A DNA stretch of 7,520 nucleotides. Origin: Myxococcales bacterium. GTDB lineage: Bacteria; Myxococcota; Polyangia; Fen-1088. Position numbers and translations under genes: made by a program. The notes beneath the pieces are model-generated. The model saw only the letters and a program-made list of their open reading frames with translations. It was not told the origin of the DNA and made no database searches. The DNA is taken from positions 10,453 to 17,972 of the forward strand of contig PMBY01000434.1 in assembly GCA_003153875.1 (NCBI GenBank), written 5' to 3'. Shown piece by piece: positions 1 to 5,523 of the stretch (position 1 is the stretch's first letter; the number at the start of each line of letters is the position of its first letter).

Positions 1-176
1 AGCGCCAGAAACGCGCCCGCTCCCAGGTCGAGCCAGAGCGAGCGCTCGCCCTGGCCATCCGTTGCTGGCCAGCGCCGCAGCACCGCAAGACCCAGCGTCT
101 GCACAAAAAATCGCTCAGCGCGCGCCAGATCCTGGACCTTGATGGCAATGTGATGCACGGCCGTGGGACGCGACAT
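1..176 (-). CDS. VOC (glyoxalase/bleomycin-resistance fold) family protein, N-terminal part
   Basis: This is the first 58 codons of a minus-strand gene that runs off the left edge. The ATG lies at 176-174 and the translation begins MSRPTAVHHIAIKV, followed by QDLARAERFFVQTLGL. This is the classic opening beta-alpha unit of the vicinal oxygen chelate fold: a His in an H-I-A-I strand (His9, the usual first metal ligand), then 'V.DL..A..FF...LGL'. Next comes a strand with RSLWLDLGAGAFLA. Members include glyoxalase I, methylmalonyl-CoA epimerase, dioxygenases and antibiotic-binding proteins. The N-terminal half cannot separate these, so no substrate is proposed. No good Shine-Dalgarno precedes the ATG. 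The gene diverges from the GH5 gene. Family assignment is fairly secure; specific function is unknown. Confidence 0.82.
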   Translation of the reverse strand, partial: MSRPTAVHHIAIKVQDLARAERFFVQTLGLAVLRRWPATDGQGERSLWLDLGAGAFLA

Positions 177-324
177 GCCAGGCACTTTACACCGTGGAAG
201 ATCGTTCGTGCTCCCGGCAACCGAGTCCGCTACAACCAAAGCTCCATCATACGGTGCGGCCAGGACAAACAATTTCAGAGAAAAAGGTGGCCCTTGCCCG
301 CCGGTTCGCGACTCTCTCCCTGAA
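177..324. other. Divergent intergenic region between VOC and GH5 genes
   Basis: These 148 bases separate the divergent starts of the VOC-family gene and the GH5 gene, so they should carry promoters for both. The reading frame of the GH5 gene stays open upstream to an ATG at 163, but that extension would overlap the VOC gene start, has no secretion features and encodes nothing recognisable, so I treat it as non-coding. No convincing -35/-10 pair or operator palindrome stood out. A purine-rich run (AGAGAAAAAGGTGG, 277-290) looks like a ribosome-binding site, but no in-frame start follows at useful spacing. Confidence 0.45.
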
Positions 325-1431
325 ATGGATGCAAGAATGCCTAATCACAGTCTCTCGCTCGTTCTCGTCCTCTTGGCCACGCCCTGGTTCACCCTCGCCT
401 GCAGCAACGATCCCAAGGATGAGACCTGGAAGATCCCTCCGGACTCCGGGACACCGCCCGAGAGCTCGCCGGTGGTCGTGCATGGGCAGCTCAAGGTCGT
501 GGGAACCCAACTTCAGGATCAGGCGGGAGCGCCCATCCAGCTCAAGGGTGTCAGCAGCATGTGGCTCAACTGGGAGAGCCAGCCCTTTGCCGAGAGCAAG
601 CCGGCGCTGGCCTACATGCGCGACAACTGGAAACTGTCGGTGATTCGCGCCTCCATGGGGACCGATGCATCTGATGGCTACTTGAGCGATCCCGTGGATA
701 TGCAGGCCCGGGTCGAGCACGTCGTCCAACACGCGATCGAGCTCGGCGTCTACGTGCTGGTCGACTGGCACACCGAGAGAGCGGTCAGTCAACAAGCCAA
801 AGCGGTGGCGTTCTTCCGCGCCATGGCGTCCAAGTACGGCGCCTATCCCAACGTCATCTGGGAGCCCTACAATGAACCCACCGCGTACAGCTGGGCGCAG
901 ATTAAGGTCTACCACCAGGCCGTGATTGCGGCCATCCGCGCCGTGGATCCGGACAACTTGATCGTGCTGGGCACGCCTACTTACTCGCAATTCGTGGATC
1001 AGGCAGCCTTGAATCCGGTGGCCGGGACCAACCTGCTCTACACCCTTCACTTCTACTCGTGTACTCACCAGCAATCGCTGCGCGACAGGGCCAACACCGC
1101 CATCGCCGCCGGGCTTCCCATCTTCATAACCGAGTTTGGCGCGACCTACTCCGACGGAGGTCTGGCCACCACCACCCCTCCCCACAACTACGTTTGCGAA
1201 GACGAGGCCAACCTTTGGTTCGCGTGGATGGCGCAAAACAACATCAGCGGTGTGGCCTGGAAGCTGGAACATTGCGGCGATGCGAGTTGCATTCTGGCCT
1301 CCGGTGCCCCGCTCGACGGCCCGTGGACCGACGATCTGCTGAGCACCGACGTGGGCGGCGCTCTCTCCGCTGATGGAACGGGCATTCAGGGCGGGCATGG
1401 TCTCTTCGTGGTGAACTGGCTTCGCCAGTAG
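325..1431 (+). CDS. Secreted or lipid-anchored glycoside hydrolase family 5 (cellulase-like) protein
   Basis: This is a predicted exported endo-glycosidase of clan GH-A, probably acting on a beta-1,4-linked polysaccharide such as cellulose or mannan. From the ATG at 325 it has 368 residues: a signal segment (LSLVLVLLATPWFTLA) ending at Cys26, a Pro/Ser/Asp linker to about residue 52, then one GH5 barrel to the C-terminus. GH5 marks are IQLKGVSSMWLNW near the barrel start, VLVDWH (His149), WEPYNEP with acid/base Glu184, LHFY (His242, Tyr244), FITEFG with nucleophile Glu270, and GVAWK (Trp312) on the last strand. Cys246, Cys291, Cys317 and Cys322 could form disulfides, as expected outside the cytoplasm. 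The bases before Cys26 (FTLA) fit the lipobox poorly because Thr is at -3, so it may be a lipoprotein or have a cleavable signal. The ATG at 337 is an alternative with a weak GGA upstream; 325 adds an Arg to the n-region. There is no carbohydrate-binding module. Substrate is not determined. Confidence 0.9.
   Translation: MDARMPNHSLSLVLVLLATPWFTLACSNDPKDETWKIPPDSGTPPESSPVVVHGQLKVVGTQLQDQAGAPIQLKGVSSMWLNWESQPFAESKPALAYMRDNWKLSVIRASMGTDASDGYLSDPVDMQARVEHVVQHAIELGVYVLVDWHTERAVSQQAKAVAFFRAMASKYGAYPNVIWEPYNEPTAYSWAQIKVYHQAVIAAIRAVDPDNLIVLGTPTYSQFVDQAALNPVAGTNLLYTLHFYSCTHQQSLRDRANTAIAAGLPIFITEFGATYSDGGLATTTPPHNYVCEDEANLWFAWMAQNNISGVAWKLEHCGDASCILASGAPLDGPWTDDLLSTDVGGALSADGTGIQGGHGLFVVNWLRQ
1415..1429 (+). 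terminator. Stem-loop at the GH5 stop codon
   Basis: A perfect 6-bp inverted repeat, ACTGGC-TTC-GCCAGT, ends on the first base of the GH5 stop codon (TAG, 1429-1431). No T-run follows, so it is not a canonical intrinsic terminator. It could aid 3'-end formation or be a chance product of the coding sequence. The next gene begins 74 bases downstream on the same strand. Confidence 0.25.
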
Positions 1432-1505
1432 GCGCTCTGGCTGCTCTCCCAAAACTGAAACACCGCAGACGAAGGAATCCTACCCCAGCCTTCCGGCCGC
1501 CAAGG

Positions 1506-2366
1506 ATGTGGACATTCTCAACAGCGCGCAGGTCGCCTCTCACAATCAGCGAGGGCCTGCCCGCAGGGCTTTTCGCCCGCCGTTGCAGCGCTCTGGCGGC
1601 GCTCGTGTTTCTGTTTTCCATGCTGGCCACCGGGCCGTCAGTTGCTCAGGAAGCCTCTCCGCCCGAAGCGCATCCCGAGAGCCCAGCTGCTACCGCGGCA
1701 CCCGCTCCCGATCTGCAGCCCGCGCCAGCGAGCCCCGGCCTGAATACGGCTGCCGCGCCGCCTGAGCTGACGCCACCGTGGTTCACCTGGCGGTCGGCTG
1801 CGATCTTCGCCGGCGGCGCCGCCACGGCTTTGGCCGCGCACGAGTCCTGCCACCTGCTCGCCAACTGGGCCATGGGCAACCAACCCAGCTTCGAGCGCGT
1901 GACCTTTATTGGGTTCATTCCCTACTTTGCCATCGTGCCATCAATCCGTTGCCGGGGCGGTTCTTGCAGAAAGAGCGACGGAGAGTCCTTTGCGGCCGGC
2001 CGGCCCGGCCTCTACACCATCGTGTCCGCAGGCATCCAGTGCCAGCATTACGAAGACGAGGTCATCCTGACCCAGCGGCCGGGACTGCGCATGGACAGCG
2101 CGCCCTTTCGCAAGGGCATGCTGGCTTTCAATACCCTGCTCTCCATTGGCTACGTGCTGGCCAACTGGACCGGCGTGGAGCCTGTTGATGGCGACATCCG
2201 TGGCATCCACCGCGACGGCGGTGCCCCGCGCCTCTTGCTCAGCTCAATGGTCCTTGGCATCGCGGCCGTGGACATCGCCCGCTACTACTATCCCCGCGTC
2301 CGCTGGCTGGCCTGGCTCAACCGCGTCGCCAAGCTCAGCGTGACCGGTATTGCGTTTGCGATGTAA
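1506..2366 (+). CDS. Membrane protein with HExxH motif, possible M50-like metallopeptidase; function unknown
   Basis: I do not recognise this 286-residue protein as a named family. Residues 22-48 look like a signal peptide or anchor (Arg-rich, then LAALVFLFSMLATGPSVA). Residues 49-92 are a Pro/Ala/Glu-rich linker. A multi-spanning part follows. A hydrophobic segment at about 97-121 contains AAHESCHLLANWAMG, so HExxH (His112, Glu113, His116) lies within or at the edge of a membrane helix, as in M50 site-2 proteases and unlike soluble zincins. Other hydrophobic stretches lie near 131-146, 205-222, 242-258 and 272-286. After the 205-222 segment comes EPVDGD (Asp228), which might play the role of the third zinc ligand that M50 enzymes have in their N..P...DG motif; this is inference. 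A loop has C149 and C154 (RCRGGSC). The ATG at 1506 has purines (AAGG) but abuts them, so the start is uncertain. It follows GH5 by 74 bases on the same strand, so co-transcription is possible, and it converges on hypE. Confidence 0.72.
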   Translation: MWTFSTARRSPLTISEGLPAGLFARRCSALAALVFLFSMLATGPSVAQEASPPEAHPESPAATAAPAPDLQPAPASPGLNTAAAPPELTPPWFTWRSAAIFAGGAATALAAHESCHLLANWAMGNQPSFERVTFIGFIPYFAIVPSIRCRGGSCRKSDGESFAAGRPGLYTIVSAGIQCQHYEDEVILTQRPGLRMDSAPFRKGMLAFNTLLSIGYVLANWTGVEPVDGDIRGIHRDGGAPRLLLSSMVLGIAAVDIARYYYPRVRWLAWLNRVAKLSVTGIAFAM

Positions 2367-2375
2367 TCAATTCCG

Positions 2376-3395
2376 TCAGCAAATTCGCGGGAGCAATTCG
2401 CCTTCGGGTTCGGCCAGCAAACGCCGGCCGAAGCCAGTGTCGAGGATCACGGAGCCGGGCCGCTCGGCCACGCACGTGCCGACGATGGCGGCCTCGCTGC
2501 CCAGAACGTGGGCCCGCAGGGCCTGCAGCACGCGATCGGCGGCATCGGCGCGCACGCCGATCACCGCCTTGCCTTCGTTGGCCACGTGCAAGGGATCGAT
2601 GCCCAGCAGTTCACTGGCCGCGCGCACCTCGGGTCGCACCGGCAAGCTCGCCTCGTCGAGCACGATGCCGACCTGAGCTTTGCCCGCCATCTCGTGCAGA
2701 GCGCTCGACAGACCACCGCGGGTTGGATCTTTCATGGCGCTAATGCAATCGCCGCCTGCGGCCAGTGCCGCCCGCACCAAGCCGTTGAGTGGCGCCACGT
2801 CGGATACCAGCGCGCCTTCCAACTGCAGCTTGTGCCGCGCCGACATGACTGCGAAGCCGTGATCGCCCAAACTTCCAGTGACGATGATGCGATCTCCGCA
2901 TCGCAGGCCAGAATCGGGCACCACCCGGCTGGCGAAGGCCACGCCCGCCGTGTTGATGACCAGGCCGTCGATCTCGCCCTTGCCCATGACCTTGGTGTCG
3001 CCGGTCACGATGCTGGCGCCCGCTTCGGTGCAAGTCGCGCGCATCGAATCGCGAATGCGTTCCAGATCCGCAATGGCAAAGCCAGCTTCAATGATGACCG
3101 CGCAAGTGAGCCCCACAGGTTCCGTGGCACCCATCATTGCCAAGTCATTGATGGTGCCGCAAATGGCCAGCCGGCCGATATCGCCACCGGGAAAGAAGAG
3201 CGGTTTGATGACATAGGAGTCAGTAGTCAGCACCAAGAAGCGATCGCCCACCGGAATCGCCGCGCCGTCGTCCATGGCGGCAAGGCCCGCGCCGGCCGGG
3301 CCCAGCCCTGCGACAAACACGCGTTCGATGAGCGCGCGCATGGCCGGGCCGCCCGCGCCGTGTTTCTGCGCAACTGTGTCGCCGAGCTTGCTCAT
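2376..3395 (-). CDS. hypE: HypE, hydrogenase maturation (carbamoyl dehydratase)
   Basis: HypE accepts a carbamoyl group from HypF on its C-terminal Cys and dehydrates it with ATP to a thiocyanate, the source of the CN ligands of the [NiFe]-hydrogenase iron. The 339 residues match the usual size, and the protein ends in PRIC, so acceptor Cys339 is intact. The N-terminal PurM/AIRS-like domain has KHGAGGPAM, the MDDGAAI motif (42-46), TTDSYVIKPLFFPGGDIG (58-74), ICGTINDLAMMGA (78-90) and TGDTKVM (131-137). The C-terminal domain has GSLGDHG, MKDPTRGGLSSALHEMA (221-237) and HVANEGK (270-276). The ATG at 3395 overlaps the hypD stop as ATGA, implying translational coupling; an upstream extension of the frame to 3728 only shadows hypD. 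The Shine-Dalgarno is weak (GGGCGG). This is the last gene of the hyp operon, converging on the HExxH gene with a 9-base gap. Cytoplasmic. Confidence 0.97.
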   Translation of the reverse strand: MSKLGDTVAQKHGAGGPAMRALIERVFVAGLGPAGAGLAAMDDGAAIPVGDRFLVLTTDSYVIKPLFFPGGDIGRLAICGTINDLAMMGATEPVGLTCAVIIEAGFAIADLERIRDSMRATCTEAGASIVTGDTKVMGKGEIDGLVINTAGVAFASRVVPDSGLRCGDRIIVTGSLGDHGFAVMSARHKLQLEGALVSDVAPLNGLVRAALAAGGDCISAMKDPTRGGLSSALHEMAGKAQVGIVLDEASLPVRPEVRAASELLGIDPLHVANEGKAVIGVRADAADRVLQALRAHVLGSEAAIVGTCVAERPGSVILDTGFGRRLLAEPEGELLPRIC

Positions 3396-4531
3396 GTCGT
3401 GCCGCCCAGATCCGGGCGCCCTCCGTACTGATACCAAATCTTGCATGTGCCTTCGCTGGACACCATGCACGCGCCCACTGGTGAATCCGGCACGCACTCC
3501 CGGCCGAACAGGGGGCAATCCGTGGGCTCGACCAGCCCCACCATGATCTTGCCGCACAGACAGCGTCGCGACAGTTCGGATTGTGCCGCCTGCTTGAGAC
3601 CCGACACGTCGATGCGAAAGCGGCGCCGGGCATCCAGGGCCGCCCACTCTTCGCGCAGCTGCAAATTGCCGTCGGGGATCACGCCGATGCCGCGCCAGGG
3701 ACCATCGACGGCCTCGAACACGCGCCACAGCGCCTCCTGTGCACGCCGGTTTCCTTCACGGGTCACGCAGCGCGGGTAGGCGTTGGCCACGCCGTGCTCG
3801 CCATCGCGGATCATCTCCAGCAGCTTGACCAACGCAGCCAGGATGTCGAGCGGCTCGAATCCCGTCACCACTACCGGCGTGCGATGGCGGCGGGCAAAGT
3901 CCTCAAACAGGCCGTAGCCGGTGATCACGGCCGCATGGCCCGCGGCCAAGAAGCCCTCGACCCGCGCCTCGGGCAAGCGCGCCACGGCTTCCATAGCCGG
4001 GGGAACGTACTTGTGCGCCGACAGCACGGAGAAGTTCGCAGGGGGCTGCGCCAGCAAAATCGCGGCCGTGGCCACGGCTGTGGTCTCAAAGCCCGACGCG
4101 AAGAACACCAGCGGCTGATCGCTGGCGCGTGCCAGCTCTACCGCCTGGGTCGCGCTGTACACGACCTCGACCTGGGCGCCCTCGGCCTGGGCATCGGCCA
4201 ATGATTTCGAGCTGCCCGGCAGCTTCACCATATCGCCGTAGGTGGCGATGCGCACGCCTTGCAGAGCCAGCGCCACGCCCTCGTCGACTTCGCACAGATC
4301 GGTCACGCACACCGGACAGCCAGGACCCATAATCACGCGCAAAGTGGGCGGCAGACCGGCGCGTAGGCCGAAACGCGCAATGGCCTGCTCGTGCGTGCCG
4401 CACACATGCATGAGCGTGACCGGTGCGCGGCCGAGCGACTGCACCAGGCGCGCGAGCGCCGTGGTCAACTCACGCGCACGCCGGGGATCGCGAAACTTGA
4501 GCTCGGCCCCATCGCTGGTGCCTGCGCTCAC
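3392..4531 (-). CDS. hypD: HypD, hydrogenase maturation iron-sulfur scaffold
   Basis: HypD carries a [4Fe-4S] cluster and, in complex with HypC, holds the iron atom on which the Fe(CN)2CO group of [NiFe]-hydrogenase is assembled. The protein has 379 residues, close to the usual length of about 370-380. Signature motifs are MHVCGTHE (Cys44), GPGCPVCVTD (Cys72, Cys75), TYGDM.KLPGS.KSL (98-111), FFASGFETTA (143-152), SAHKYVPPAM (171-180), GFLAAGHAAVITG and VVTGFEPLDIL. The C-terminal cluster region has RCLCGKI (Cys324, Cys326), PTDCPLFGREC (Cys339, Cys346) and PVGACMVSSEGTC (Cys355, Cys363). The start is GTG at 4531, supported by AGGAAGG six bases upstream and by GTGA overlap with the hypC stop. 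The stop overlaps the hypE ATG. No key residue is missing. Cytoplasmic. Confidence 0.97.
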   Translation of the reverse strand: MSAGTSDGAELKFRDPRRARELTTALARLVQSLGRAPVTLMHVCGTHEQAIARFGLRAGLPPTLRVIMGPGCPVCVTDLCEVDEGVALALQGVRIATYGDMVKLPGSSKSLADAQAEGAQVEVVYSATQAVELARASDQPLVFFASGFETTAVATAAILLAQPPANFSVLSAHKYVPPAMEAVARLPEARVEGFLAAGHAAVITGYGLFEDFARRHRTPVVVTGFEPLDILAALVKLLEMIRDGEHGVANAYPRCVTREGNRRAQEALWRVFEAVDGPWRGIGVIPDGNLQLREEWAALDARRRFRIDVSGLKQAAQSELSRRCLCGKIMVGLVEPTDCPLFGRECVPDSPVGACMVSSEGTCKIWYQYGGRPDLGGTT

Positions 4532-4815
4532 TTCTTGCCTTCCTGGGTGGCCGCCAGTTCGGCGCGCAGATCGGCCGCCAAGAGATCCTGATCGTCCCCG
4601 GCCGCAGCCAGTTCCGCGAACAGCTTGAGCGTCTCCGCCACCTCGGACTCGGGAATGCGACGGATGGCAAAGCCCACGTGGTTGAGTACGTAGTCGCCGA
4701 GCGCCACTGGCTCGTCCACCACGTCGAGACGCACCTTTCGCCTCACACCAAAGAAGTCAACTGTGGCTTCCATGCCGTCTATGCCAATCACCTTGCCAGG
4801 TATCCCCAGGCACAT
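4528..4815 (-). CDS. hypC: HypC/HybG-type hydrogenase maturation chaperone
   Basis: HypC is a small chaperone that binds HypD and then delivers the completed iron centre to the hydrogenase large-subunit precursor. The 95-residue protein begins with the diagnostic MCLGIPGKV; Cys2 is the iron-binding residue after Met removal. Further HypC features are VDFFGVRRKVRLDVV and LGDYVLNHVGFAI, with conserved His46. Residues 56-95 form an Ala/Glu/Asp-rich tail, slightly longer than in short HypC proteins and probably helical. The frame is open upstream to a GTG at 4929, but the family signature fixes the start at the ATG at 4815. It lacks a Shine-Dalgarno; the preceding bases read ACCTCCCC. First gene of the hypCDE operon, overlapping hypD by GTGA. 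HypC and its paralogs (HybG, HupF) cannot be told apart by sequence alone. Confidence 0.96.
   Translation of the reverse strand: MCLGIPGKVIGIDGMEATVDFFGVRRKVRLDVVDEPVALGDYVLNHVGFAIRRIPESEVAETLKLFAELAAAGDDQDLLAADLRAELAATQEGKK
4538..4544 (-). promoter_or_regulatory. Ribosome-binding site of hypD
   Basis: On the minus strand AGGAAGG lies six bases before a GTG at 4531-4529. It sits inside the last codons of hypC and supports the GTG as the hypD start. Confidence 0.65.
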
Positions 4816-4995
4816 GGGGAGGTCATAGCAGGTCAGCCGCAAGCACGGCAACCACAGGCTCAGCAGAACTGCGCGCACGGGCGCAAGGCGCCCAAGCGAG
4901 TCTTGCCCGCTGCGGCCTGCCGCGCTCACAGACCAGGGTCAGTATGCAAAGCCCTGCGCTCCCAGCGCATGGCCCTTGCGAGATCGCTGCGCGCT
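4816..4995 (-). other. Leader and intergenic region upstream of hypC with two small hairpins
   Basis: This 180-base stretch lies between the small basic gene and hypC on the minus strand. It contains two perfect short inverted repeats: TGCGCT-CCC-AGCGCA (4955-4969) and GGGCGC-AAG-GCGCCC (4879-4893), each with a 6-bp stem and 3-base loop. Neither is followed by a T-tract, so terminator function is unproven. The first could mark the end of the upstream gene and the second lies in the probable hypC leader. A CATACT-like -10 is visible near 4941-4946 but has no matching -35. Whether hypC has its own promoter here or is read through from the upstream gene cannot be decided. Confidence 0.35.
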
Positions 4996-5355
4996 TCAGC
5001 GCTTGATTGAATGGGCCAGCTTGATCGCCGCGGGCAGGCCCTTCTCGTGAGCCAGTGCCTTCACGCGGGCATGGTCGGCCGGCTTCAACCCGCGCAGGGC
5101 TCCGAGATACTGGCCCTGGAGCTTGCGCGCCTGGGCTAGCTCTCGACTCACCTTGACCCGGCGACGCGCCGGACGGGCGACACGGGCCGGCCTGCCGACC
5201 GACCGGCGCGGCGCTGCCACGGAGGCGGCGGACGTGCCGAAAACAGATGCCACCACGCCTTGGAGTCGGCGGGCCACATCCGCTTCAATGGCTGCGGTAA
5301 GGCGGCTGATAAAATCGCGAACCAGGGATTCCACTGCAGGAGAAGTGTTGGGCAT
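4996..5355 (-). CDS. Small basic protein with AT-hook-like linker; function unknown
   Basis: I do not recognise a named family in this 119-residue protein. Three parts are visible. Residues 5-40 are a probable amphipathic helix (ESLVRDFISRLTAAIEADVARRL). Residues 48-68 are a low-complexity Arg/Pro/Ala/Val linker containing RRSVGRPARVARPARRR, whose GRP core flanked by basic residues resembles an AT-hook or histone-H1-like tail. Residues 69-119 are a helical basic domain (ARKLQGQYLGALRGL, then DHARVKALAHEKGLPAAIKLAHSIKR). There is no signal peptide, membrane segment or Cys. The architecture suggests an oligomerising, nucleic-acid-binding, perhaps nucleoid-associated protein; this is inference only. 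The ATG at 5355 has no Shine-Dalgarno. A TTG at 5376, preceded by AAAGGAG, would add seven codons and is a serious alternative start. It lies upstream of hypC on the same strand, with no evident functional link. Confidence 0.72.
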   Translation of the reverse strand: MPNTSPAVESLVRDFISRLTAAIEADVARRLQGVVASVFGTSAASVAAPRRSVGRPARVARPARRRVKVSRELAQARKLQGQYLGALRGLKPADHARVKALAHEKGLPAAIKLAHSIKR

Positions 5356-5364
5356 TGTGGCCGC

Positions 5365-5395
5365 AGTATATCTCAAACTGGCTCCTTTGTGTAAA
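5365..5395 (-). promoter_or_regulatory. Candidate sigma70-type promoter for the small basic gene
   Basis: On the minus strand TTTACA (5395-5390) and TATACT (5370-5365) resemble -35 and -10 boxes, separated by 19 bases, which is longer than ideal. Transcription would start within about 10 bases of the ATG at 5355, giving an almost leaderless message. This reading conflicts with the TTG start and ribosome-binding site at 5376-5388, so at most one of the two is right. Confidence 0.25.
5382..5388 (-). promoter_or_regulatory. Shine-Dalgarno-like AAAGGAG before an alternative TTG start
   Basis: AAAGGAG on the minus strand is followed after 5 bases by an in-frame TTG at 5376-5374. It is the best ribosome-binding sequence near this gene, whereas the ATG at 5355 has none. 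It argues for a 126-residue protein beginning at the TTG. Confidence 0.45.
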
Positions 5396-5396
5396 T

Positions 5397-5415
5397 GGGC
5401 GACCGCAGGTCGCCC
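5397..5415. repeat. Perfect 8-bp inverted repeat, REP-like palindrome
   Basis: GGGCGACC-GCA-GGTCGCCC is a perfect hairpin with an 8-bp stem and 3-base loop, in the spacer between the divergent small basic gene and the aldo/keto reductase. No T-tract follows on either strand. Its composition recalls intergenic REP-type palindromes, which occur in many copies per genome, but only one copy is in this window. An operator or attenuator role is also possible. Confidence 0.5.
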
Positions 5416-5449
5416 CCACGCGGACGACGGTTCGACGAACTGACCGGAC

Positions 5450-5478
5450 TTGGTGTATCGTCCGGCACAGTGAACAAT
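5450..5478 (+). promoter_or_regulatory. Weak promoter candidate for the aldo/keto reductase
   Basis: TTGGTG (5450-5455) and AACAAT (5473-5478) lie 17 bases apart, 45 bases before the reductase ATG. The matches to the sigma70 consensus are 3/6 and 4/6, so this is suggestive only. Confidence 0.2.
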
Positions 5479-5523
5479 GGACCGACTGAGCCGAATCGCG
5501 GCCGACCGTACAAGGCTGGTGCT

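Noticed and set aside
163..324. N-terminal extension of the GH5 frame to the ATG at 163
   Set aside because: It overlaps the start of the divergent VOC gene and would bury the signal segment more than 50 residues inside the protein.
247..1452. Long open frame of 401 codons on the minus strand opposite the GH5 gene
   Set aside because: It has no recognisable domain, is rich in Arg/Gly/Val/His typical of antisense frames in GC-rich DNA, and the plus strand carries a complete GH5 active site.
2381..2399. Short direct repeat AATTCGC near the hypE end
   Set aside because: Seven bases, two copies, inside the hypE coding end; no sign of a target-site duplication or array.
2508..3431. 307-codon plus-strand frame opposite hypE
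   Set aside because: Composition is typical of an antisense shadow (His/Ala/Arg-rich) and hypE on the other strand is unambiguous.
3581..4204. 207-codon plus-strand frame opposite hypD
   Set aside because: No family features; it mirrors the conserved hypD sequence.
4816..4929. N-terminal extension of HypC to a GTG at 4929
   Set aside because: HypC function needs Cys at position 2 directly after Met; an extension would block it.
4678..5010. 110-codon plus-strand frame across hypC and its leader
   Set aside because: Antisense to hypC, no ribosome-binding site and no recognisable sequence.
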